NCBI RefSeq assembly: GCF_000722705.1
Contig: NZ_JPFW01000001.1
Coordinates: 80,001-144,000, forward strand
From: Streptococcus mitis
Lineage (GTDB): Bacteria > Bacillota > Bacilli > Lactobacillales > Streptococcaceae
DNA length: 64,000 bases
Reading direction: 5' to 3'
A model generated the notes under the pieces. The model was not told the DNA's origin, did no database searches, and worked only from the letters and a program-made list of their open reading frames with translations. The position numbers and the translations under genes were made by a program. How positions within the stretch are numbered: the stretch's first letter is position 1; each line of letters opens with the position of its first letter. Positions 57,598 through 64,000 of the stretch are shown here, in pieces.

Positions 57598-59364
57598 ATG
57601 AAAACAGTTCAATTTTTCTGGCATTACTTTAAGGTCTACAAGCTCTCATTTGTGGTTGTTATCTTGATGCTGGTTCTATCAACTCTTGCCCAAGCCCTCT
57701 TTCCAGTCTTTTCTGGACAAGCGGTAACAGAGCTAGCCAATTTAGTTCAAGCTTATCAAGATGGCAATCCAGAACTTGTTTGGCAGAGTCTATCAGGAAT
57801 TATGGTCAATCTTGGCCTGCTGGTTTTGGTTCTCTTTATCTCCAGTGTCATATACATGTGTCTCATGACGCGCGTGATTGCAGAATCGACCAATGAGATG
57901 CGCAAAGGTCTCTTTGGCAAGCTTGCTCGGTTGACGGTTTCTTTCTTTGACCGCCGACAAGATGGCGATATCCTGTCTCGTTTTACTAGTGATTTGGATA
58001 ATATCCTCCAAGCCTTTAATGAAAGTCTGGTTCAGGTCATGAGCAATATTGTTTTATACATTGGTCTGATTCTTGTCATGTTTTCGAGAAATGTGACGCT
58101 GGCCCTCATCACCATTGCCAGCACACCAGTGGCCTTCCTTATGCTGATTTTCATCGTGAAAATGGCACGCAAATACACCAACCTCCAGCAAAAAGAAGTA
58201 GGGAAACTCAACGCCTATATGGATGAGAGTATCTCAGGTCAAAAAGCTGTCATTGTCCAAGGAATTCAAGAGGATATGATGGCAGGATTTCTTGAACAAA
58301 ATGAGCGCGTGCGCAAAGCAACCTTTAAAGGAAGAATGTTCTCAGGAATTCTTTTCCCTGTCATGAATGGGATGAGTCTGGTCAACACAGCCATCGTCAT
58401 CTTTGCTGGTTCGGCTGTTCTACTAAATGATAAGACTATTGAAACTAGTACAGCCCTAGGTTTGATTGTTATGTTTGCCCAATTTTCACAGCAGTACTAC
58501 CAGCCTATTATCCAAGTTGCAGCTAGTTGGGGAAGCCTTCAGTTGGCCTTTACAGGGGCTGAACGGATTCAGGAAATGTTTGACGCAGAGGAAGAAATCC
58601 GACCTGAAAAGGCTCCAATCTTCACTAAGTTGCAAGAAGGTGTTGAAATTAGTCATATTGATTTTTCATACTTGCCTGATAAACCTATTTTGAAAGATGT
58701 CAGTATTTCTGCTCCGAAAGGCCAGATGACAGCGGTTGTTGGTCCGACAGGTTCAGGGAAAACGACTATTATGAATCTCATCAATCGCTTTTATGATGTT
58801 GATGCTGGTGGGATTTATTTTGATGGCAAAGACATTCGTGACTATGACTTAGATAGTCTTAGAAGCAAGGTGGGGATTGTCTTGCAAGATTCCGTTCTTT
58901 TTAGCGGAACCATTCGAGACAATATCCGTTTCGGTGTGCCAGATGCTAGTCAAGAAATGGTTGAGGCAGCAGCCAAGGCAACCCACATTCACGACTATAT
59001 CGAAAGTTTACATGATAAGTACGATACTCTTATAGATGATGACCAGAGCATCTTCTCGACAGGACAAAAGCAATTGATTTCTATCGCTCGAACCCTGATG
59101 ACAGATCCAGAAGTTCTCATTCTCGATGAAGCTACTTCAAATGTAGATACGGTAACCGAAAGCAAGATTCAGCATGCCATGGAGGCAGTTGTAGCAGGTA
59201 GAACCAGTTTCGTCATTGCCCATCGCTTGAAAACCATTCTCGATGCAGATCAGATTATTGTCCTTAAAGATGGAGAAGTCATTGAACGCGGTAACCACCA
59301 TGAACTCCTAAAACTAGGTGGATTCTACTCAGAACTCTATCACAATCAATTTGTTTTTGAATAA
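57598..59364 (+). CDS. patB: ABC multidrug exporter half PatB
   Basis: 588 aa from MKTVQFFWHYFKVYKLSFVV (SD AAGGAGG); the longer frame lies within patA. Six transmembrane segments and an ATPase with Walker A GPTGSGKTT and a normal Walker B LILDEATSNVD, but a changed signature FSTGQKQLI. Complementary to PatA's defect, as in asymmetric heterodimers. Here patA and patB are adjacent, without the short ORF that separates them in the TIGR4 pneumococcus as I remember it. Confidence 0.93.
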   Translation: MKTVQFFWHYFKVYKLSFVVVILMLVLSTLAQALFPVFSGQAVTELANLVQAYQDGNPELVWQSLSGIMVNLGLLVLVLFISSVIYMCLMTRVIAESTNEMRKGLFGKLARLTVSFFDRRQDGDILSRFTSDLDNILQAFNESLVQVMSNIVLYIGLILVMFSRNVTLALITIASTPVAFLMLIFIVKMARKYTNLQQKEVGKLNAYMDESISGQKAVIVQGIQEDMMAGFLEQNERVRKATFKGRMFSGILFPVMNGMSLVNTAIVIFAGSAVLLNDKTIETSTALGLIVMFAQFSQQYYQPIIQVAASWGSLQLAFTGAERIQEMFDAEEEIRPEKAPIFTKLQEGVEISHIDFSYLPDKPILKDVSISAPKGQMTAVVGPTGSGKTTIMNLINRFYDVDAGGIYFDGKDIRDYDLDSLRSKVGIVLQDSVLFSGTIRDNIRFGVPDASQEMVEAAAKATHIHDYIESLHDKYDTLIDDDQSIFSTGQKQLISIARTLMTDPEVLILDEATSNVDTVTESKIQHAMEAVVAGRTSFVIAHRLKTILDADQIIVLKDGEVIERGNHHELLKLGGFYSELYHNQFVFE

Positions 59365-59455
59365 GGAAGAAGTTGTCCTCTTGGGCAGCTTTTTCTTGTC
59401 CATAAAAAATATTTATCACAGTCTTAAAAAAAACATATTAGACGAAAGGTGTCTT

Positions 59456-59485
59456 GAGTGATATGATAGGACTATCATATCACTC
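59456..59485. promoter_or_regulatory. 14-bp perfect palindrome at the edge of a BOX
   Basis: GAGTGATATGATAG (59456-59469), GA, CTATCATATCACTC (59472-59485). It overlaps the first bases of the BOX that begins there. It has no T-tail and could be an operator or the result of the insertion. Confidence 0.6.
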
Positions 59486-59630
59486 AATGAAAATCAAAGA
59501 GTAAACTAGGAAGCTAGCTGTAGGTTGCTCAAAGCACTGCTTTGAGGTTGTAGATAGAACTGACGAAGTCAGTAACATATATACGGTAAGGCGACGCTGA
59601 CGTGGTTTGAAGAGATTTTCGAAGAGTATT
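59480..59630 (-). repeat. BOX element (A-B-C type)
   Basis: Complete boxC (ACTCAATGAAAATCAAAGAG), one boxB (GCTCAAAGCACTGCTTTGAG with TGTAGATAGAACTGACGAAG) and boxA (ACGGTAAGGCGACGCTGACG to CGAAGAGTATT). About 150 bp, in front of the amidotransferase gene. Confidence 0.92.
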
Positions 59631-59652
59631 AACATTCGAAAGGAGAGACATC

Positions 59653-60342
59653 ATGCCTAGAACGGTTGTAGGAGTTGCTGCAAATCTATGTCCCGTAGAC
59701 GCAGAGGGCAAAAACATTCATTCATCTGTATCTTGTAGATTCGCAGAGAGCATTCGTCAAGTCGGTGGTCTCCCTTTAGTCATTCCTGTTGGTGATGAGT
59801 CAGTCGTGCGCGATTATGTAGAAATGATTGACAAACTCATCTTGACAGGTGGGCAAAATGTTCATCCCCAATTTTACGGAGAGAAAAAAACCATTGAGAG
59901 CGATGACTATAATTTAGTCCGTGACGAATTTGAATTGGCACTCTTGAAGGAAGCGCTCCGTCAGAATAAACCAATTATGGCAATCTGTCGCGGTGTTCAA
60001 CTTGTCAATGTTGCCTTTGGTGGAACCCTTAATCAAGAAATTGAAGGTCATTGGCAAGGCCTACCTTTCGGAACATCTCACTCTATTGAGACGGTAGAAG
60101 GAAGCGTAGTAGCTAAGCTATTTGGAAAAGAAAGTCAGGTTAATTCCGTCCATCGTCAAAGCATTAAAGATTTGGCACCTAATTTCCGTGTAACTGCTAT
60201 TGATCCAAGAGACCAAACCATCGAAGCGATTGAGTCTATCGACGAACACCGTATTATCGGTTTGCAGTGGCATCCAGAGTTTCTGGTTAATGAAGAAGAT
60301 GGCAATTTAGAATTATTTGAGTATTTATTGAATGAACTGTAA
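59653..60342 (+). CDS. Class I glutamine amidotransferase (peptidase C26, PuuD-like)
   Basis: 229 aa. Nucleophile Cys in MAICRGVQLVN (about 115) with His-Glu in GLQWHPEFLVNE. Gamma-glutamyl-gamma-aminobutyrate hydrolase family; the substrate is not proven in streptococci. SD AAAGGAGAG. BOX and palindrome lie upstream. Confidence 0.9.
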   Translation: MPRTVVGVAANLCPVDAEGKNIHSSVSCRFAESIRQVGGLPLVIPVGDESVVRDYVEMIDKLILTGGQNVHPQFYGEKKTIESDDYNLVRDEFELALLKEALRQNKPIMAICRGVQLVNVAFGGTLNQEIEGHWQGLPFGTSHSIETVEGSVVAKLFGKESQVNSVHRQSIKDLAPNFRVTAIDPRDQTIEAIESIDEHRIIGLQWHPEFLVNEEDGNLELFEYLLNEL

Positions 60343-60405
60343 CGACTGGGAATCTGGTCGTTCTTTCTTTTATTATTTCAAAATTTTTGGAATGTGATAT
60401 TTTTA

Positions 60406-60417
60406 CGCAAACGTTTG
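60406..60417. promoter_or_regulatory. cre/MalR-like site upstream of pgi
   Basis: CGCAAACGTTTG, identical over 12 bp to the core of the malM operator. It lies 37 bp upstream of the pgi -35, a position fitting activation by CcpA or an unexpected MalR link. Confidence 0.6.
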
Positions 60418-60454
60418 AATTCTGATAAAAAATGGAGAAATTCGACAAAAAAAC

Positions 60455-60483
60455 TTGAAAAAAACGAAGGTAAGCGTTATGAT
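60455..60483 (+). promoter_or_regulatory. pgi promoter
   Basis: TTGAAA (60455-60460), 17 bp, TATGAT (60478-60483). Confidence 0.75.
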
Positions 60484-60511
60484 AGAAAAGAAGAAATATT
60501 GGAGGAATAAC

Positions 60512-61861
60512 ATGTCACATATTAAATTTGATTATTCAAAAGTTTTAGACAAATTTGTTGCACCACATGAAGTGGAATACATGCAATCACAAGTAACAGC
60601 AGCAGATGAATTGATCCGTAAAGGAACTGGTGCTGGTAGCGACTTCCTAGGTTGGTTGGACCTTCCTGAAAACTACGACCGCGAAGAGTTTGACCGCATC
60701 TTGAAAGCTGCTGAGCAAATCAAATCAGACAGCGATGTTTTGGTTGTGATCGGTATCGGTGGATCTTACCTTGGTGCCAAAGCAGCAATTGACTTCTTGA
60801 ACCACCACTTTGCAAACTTGCAAACAAAAGAAGAGCGCAAAGCTCCACAAATCCTTTACGCAGGAAACTCAATCTCATCTACTTACCTTGCTGACTTGGT
60901 AGAGTATGTTGCAGACAAAGACTTCTCAGTAAACGTGATTTCTAAATCAGGTACAACAACTGAACCAGCTATCGCTTTCCGTGTCTTTAAAGAACTCTTG
61001 GTTAAGAAATACGGACAAGAAGAGGCCAACAAACGTATCTACGCAACAACTGACCGCCAAAAAGGTGCTGTTAAGGTTGAAGCAGATGCTAACGGTTGGG
61101 AAACATTTGTTGTTCCAGATGACATCGGTGGACGCTTCTCAGTATTGACAGCCGTTGGTTTGCTTCCAATCGCAGCATCAGGAGCTGACATCAAAGCCCT
61201 TATGGAAGGTGCGAATGCAGCCCGCAAAGACTACACTTCAGATAAAATCTCTGAAAACGAAGCTTACCAATATGCAGCTGTTCGTAACATCCTTTACCGT
61301 AAAGGCTATGCAACTGAAATCTTGGTAAACTATGAGCCATCACTTCAATACTTCTCAGAATGGTGGAAACAATTGGCTGGTGAATCAGAAGGAAAAGACC
61401 AAAAAGGTATCTACCCAACTTCAGCCAACTTCTCAACTGACTTGCACTCACTTGGTCAATTTATCCAAGAAGGAACTCGTATCATGTTTGAAACAGTTGT
61501 TCGTGTTGACAAACCACGTAAAAACGTGATCATTCCTACTTTGGAAGAAGATCTTGACGGACTTGGTTACCTTCAAGGAAAAGACGTTGACTTTGTAAAC
61601 AAAAAAGCGACTGATGGTGTTCTTCTTGCCCACACAGACGGTGATGTACCAAACATGTATGTGACTCTTCCAGAGCAAGACGCTTTCACCCTTGGTTATA
61701 CTATCTACTTCTTCGAATTGGCAATTGCCCTTTCAGGTTACTTGAATGCTATCAACCCATTTGACCAACCAGGTGTTGAAGCTTACAAACGCAACATGTT
61801 TGCCCTTCTTGGAAAACCAGGATTTGAAGAATTGAGCAAAGAACTTAACGCACGTCTATAA
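60512..61861 (+). CDS. pgi: Glucose-6-phosphate isomerase
   Basis: 449 aa from [20 protein letters not shown] after SD GGAGG; the longer frame contains the promoter. Signatures [20 protein letters not shown] and the C-terminal sugar-phosphate isomerase region. Glycolytic enzyme with strongly biased codons. Followed by a terminator. Confidence 0.97.
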   Translation: MSHIKFDYSKVLDKFVAPHEVEYMQSQVTAADELIRKGTGAGSDFLGWLDLPENYDREEFDRILKAAEQIKSDSDVLVVIGIGGSYLGAKAAIDFLNHHFANLQTKEERKAPQILYAGNSISSTYLADLVEYVADKDFSVNVISKSGTTTEPAIAFRVFKELLVKKYGQEEANKRIYATTDRQKGAVKVEADANGWETFVVPDDIGGRFSVLTAVGLLPIAASGADIKALMEGANAARKDYTSDKISENEAYQYAAVRNILYRKGYATEILVNYEPSLQYFSEWWKQLAGESEGKDQKGIYPTSANFSTDLHSLGQFIQEGTRIMFETVVRVDKPRKNVIIPTLEEDLDGLGYLQGKDVDFVNKKATDGVLLAHTDGDVPNMYVTLPEQDAFTLGYTIYFFELAIALSGYLNAINPFDQPGVEAYKRNMFALLGKPGFEELSKELNARL

Positions 61862-61869
61862 TAGAAGAA

Positions 61870-61895
61870 AAGAGTGGTTTGTCCACTCTTTTTAC
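61870..61895 (+). terminator. pgi terminator
   Basis: AGAGTGG (61871-61877), TTTGT, CCACTCT (61883-61889), then TTTTTACTC. Confidence 0.88.
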
Positions 61896-61913
61896 TCTCT
61901 TTATCCATAGAAA

Positions 61914-61942
61914 TTGGACTCAGCCAAGACTTGTGATATAAT
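61914..61942 (+). promoter_or_regulatory. gltX promoter
   Basis: TTGGAC (61914-61919), 17 bp, TATAAT (61937-61942) with TGA in front. It lies upstream of a BOX, which is therefore transcribed in the leader. Confidence 0.85.
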
Positions 61943-61969
61943 ATAGAGAGCAAAAAAGGCAGACGCCTA

Positions 61970-62074
61970 ATACTCTTCGAAAATCAAATTCAAACCGCGT
62001 CAACGTCGTCTTGCCGTACTCAAGTACAGCCTGCGACTAGTTTCCTAGTTTGCTCTTTGATTTTCATTGAGTAT
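61970..62074 (+). repeat. BOX element (A-C type) in the gltX leader
   Basis: boxA end TACTCTTCGAAAATCAAATT, then GTCGTCTTGCCGTACTCAAG, boxC end TTTGATTTTCATTGAGTATA. Orientation is opposite to the other three copies. Confidence 0.92.
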
Positions 62075-62095
62075 AAAGACTTTATAGGAGAAACT

Positions 62096-63556
62096 ATGTC
62101 AAAAGATATCCGCGTACGTTACGCACCAAGTCCAACAGGACTATTACACATCGGAAATGCCCGTACAGCATTGTTTAACTACTTGTATGCACGCCATCAT
62201 GGTGGAACATTTATCATTCGTATCGAAGATACTGATCGTAAACGTCATGTCGAGGACGGTGAACGATCACAACTTGAAAACCTTCGCTGGTTAGGCATGG
62301 ATTGGGATGAAAGCCCAGAAACACATGAAAATTACCGCCAGTCTGAACGTTTGAACTTGTATCAAAAATACATCGACCAACTGTTAGCTGAAGGAAAAGC
62401 CTATAAATCTTACGTTACAGAAGAAGAGTTGGCAGCTGAACGCGAACGCCAAGAAGCAGCTGGTGAAACACCACGCTACATCAACGAATACCTTGGTATG
62501 AGTGAAGAAGAAAAAGCAACTTACATCGCAGAACGTGAAGCAGCTGGTATCATTCCAACAGTTCGTTTGGCTGTTAATGAGTCAGGTATCTACAAGTGGC
62601 ATGATATGGTCAAAGGCGATATCGAATTTGAAGGTGGCAATATCGGTGGTGACTGGGTTATTCAAAAGAAAGATGGTTACCCAACTTACAACTTTGCCGT
62701 TGTTATCGATGACCACGATATGCAAATCTCTCACGTTATTCGTGGAGACGACCATATTGCCAATACACCAAAACAGCTTATGGTTTATGAAGCACTTGGT
62801 TGGGAAGCACCAGAGTTCGGTCACATGACTTTGATCATCAACTCTGAAACTGGGAAAAAATTGTCTAAACGTGATACCAACACTCTTCAGTTTATCGAAG
62901 ACTACCGTAAAAAAGGTTATTTACCAGAAGCAGTCTTTAACTTTATTGCTCTTCTTGGTTGGAACCCAGGTGGCGAAGATGAGATTTTCTCTCGTGAAGA
63001 ACTCATTAAACTTTTCGATGAAAATCGCCTCAGCAAGTCTCCAGCAGCCTTCGACCAGAAAAAACTTGACTGGATGAGCAATGACTATATCAAGAATGCA
63101 GATCTTGAAACCATCTTTGAAATGGCAAAACCATTCTTAGAAGAAGCGGGTCGATTGACTGACAAGGCTGAAAAATTAGTTGAGCTCTATAAACCACAAA
63201 TGAAATCAGTAGATGAGATTATCCTATTGACAGATCTCTTCTTCTCAGATTTCCCAGAATTGACCGAAGCAGAGCGTGAAGTCATGGCGGGTGAAACAGT
63301 CCCAACGGTTCTTGAAGCCTTCAAAGCAAAACTCGAAGCGATGACAGATGATGAATTTGTAACAGAGAATATTTTCCCACAAATTAAAGCAGTCCAAAAA
63401 GAAACAGGTATTAAAGGGAAAAATCTTTTCATGCCAATTCGTATTGCTGTTTCAGGTGAAATGCATGGACCAGAATTGCCAGATACAATCTTTTTGTTAG
63501 GCCGTGAAAAATCAATCCAGCATATCGAAAACATGCTAAAAGAAATCTCTAGATAA
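62096..63556 (+). CDS. gltX: Glutamyl-tRNA synthetase
   Basis: 486 aa from [20 protein letters not shown] at ATG 62096 (SD TAGGAGA); the longer frame enters the BOX. HIGH motif [20 protein letters not shown] (KMSKS type), and the C-terminal anticodon-binding domain. In Firmicutes such enzymes often charge both tRNA-Glu and tRNA-Gln. Confidence 0.97.
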   Translation: MSKDIRVRYAPSPTGLLHIGNARTALFNYLYARHHGGTFIIRIEDTDRKRHVEDGERSQLENLRWLGMDWDESPETHENYRQSERLNLYQKYIDQLLAEGKAYKSYVTEEELAAERERQEAAGETPRYINEYLGMSEEEKATYIAEREAAGIIPTVRLAVNESGIYKWHDMVKGDIEFEGGNIGGDWVIQKKDGYPTYNFAVVIDDHDMQISHVIRGDDHIANTPKQLMVYEALGWEAPEFGHMTLIINSETGKKLSKRDTNTLQFIEDYRKKGYLPEAVFNFIALLGWNPGGEDEIFSREELIKLFDENRLSKSPAAFDQKKLDWMSNDYIKNADLETIFEMAKPFLEEAGRLTDKAEKLVELYKPQMKSVDEIILLTDLFFSDFPELTEAEREVMAGETVPTVLEAFKAKLEAMTDDEFVTENIFPQIKAVQKETGIKGKNLFMPIRIAVSGEMHGPELPDTIFLLGREKSIQHIENMLKEISR

Positions 63557-63570
63557 GAAGGATTGTAATA

Positions 63571-64000
63571 ATGGACATCTGGGAAACGATGTACGAAGAA
63601 GCACAGAAATTATATAATCCACATGAAGTATCTGATTTTGTTTACGCTAACCATGTCGTAGCCGCAGTAGAAGCAGAAGATGGACAAATATTTACAGGAT
63701 TCTGTATGGAGGGAACCTGTGGTGTTTTTCATCTCTGCGCAGAACGAGCGGCACTCTTCAATATGTATCAATTTTCAGGACAAACTAAGGTTAAAAAAGT
63801 ATTAGCCTTTCGAGATAAACCACCTTATGGTGGAAGTTCAGGTATGCCCTGTGGTGCTTGCAGAGAATTCCTTTTAGAGCTTAATACTGAAAATAAAGAT
63901 GCAGAATTCATGATGGATTACAATAGAAGAAAGACAGTGAAAGTCGCAGAACTAATCCCTTTTTGGTGGGGAGAAGAACGTGCTGCTAAGTTTAATGGAC
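63571..64000 (+). CDS. Cytidine/deoxycytidylate deaminase-like protein, partial
   Basis: Starts MDIWETMYEEAQKLYNPHEV and runs past the window edge. Zinc deaminase motifs are CAERAAL (Cys-Ala-Glu) and PCGACREFL, giving a three-cysteine zinc site as in the cytidine deaminase family. The 3' end is truncated by the window. Lies 14 nt after gltX. Confidence 0.82.
   Translation, partial: MDIWETMYEEAQKLYNPHEVSDFVYANHVVAAVEAEDGQIFTGFCMEGTCGVFHLCAERAALFNMYQFSGQTKVKKVLAFRDKPPYGGSSGMPCGACREFLLELNTENKDAEFMMDYNRRKTVKVAELIPFWWGEERAAKFNG

Overview
The window is a low-GC Gram-positive chromosome segment from the Mitis group of Streptococcus. It is close to S. pneumoniae but probably S. mitis or a sister species. 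Protein sequences and gene order match the pneumococcal block that runs from the rpmG/rpmF end (ilvD, rgg, hisS, aspS, malR-malP, tyrS, pbp1b, galU, gpsA, argS, argR, mutS/hexA, patA, patB, pgi, gltX). Four BOX repeats are present. The left edge instead carries the saeS-like histidine kinase and rpsD, which in pneumococcus lie on the other side of oriC, so the window appears to span a replichore inversion junction. No rRNA, tRNA, CRISPR array, prophage or intact insertion sequence was seen.

Layout. 1-2.3 kb: histidine kinase, rpsD with a long leader, then a complete Fst/par-type type I toxin-antitoxin module with an antisense RNA, both absent from ordinary gene calls. 2.5-3.5 kb: cysteine-free L33 and L32, then a small RHH gene broken in a poly-A run and its 59-aa partner. 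3.6-9.1 kb: an ascorbate-type PTS operon (PRD regulator with EIIA domain, EIIB, EIIC, split transketolase). 9.3-13.8 kb: ilvD behind a perfect CodY box, a DUF59 protein, an Rgg regulator with a near-perfect CodY box in its promoter, and an MFS transporter. 13.9-20.6 kb: hisS, a six-gene XRE/membrane-protein operon with a palindromic operator, aspS, and a YitT-family protein. 20.7-30.4 kb: the maltose/maltodextrin regulon (malR, malA, malD, malC, malX leftward; malM, malP rightward) with MalR and CcpA sites at the divergent promoters.

30.5-36.2 kb is the accessory part: three tandem mosaic HTH-TPR regulators, a 73-aa protein with an ABC transporter pair, and two small membrane proteins, one starting with TTG. 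36.3-50.4 kb holds an rRNA methyltransferase, a P-type ATPase, tyrS, pbp1b, an EamA transporter, a candidate structured RNA before dapH, dapH and its deacetylase, a folate enzyme, a rhomboid protease, galU, gpsA and a small membrane protein. 50.5-50.9 kb, after argS, holds three tandem copies of a hairpin-rich unit whose stems differ in sequence but keep pairing; this is the least explained structure in the window. 50.9-64 kb: argS, argR, mutS, patA-patB with a leader attenuator, a class I amidotransferase, pgi, gltX and the start of a cytidine-deaminase-like gene cut by the window edge.

Functionally this is core metabolism and translation with sugar-responsive control (CcpA/MalR), amino-acid-responsive control (CodY, ArgR) and clusters of peptide-sensing-type regulators.
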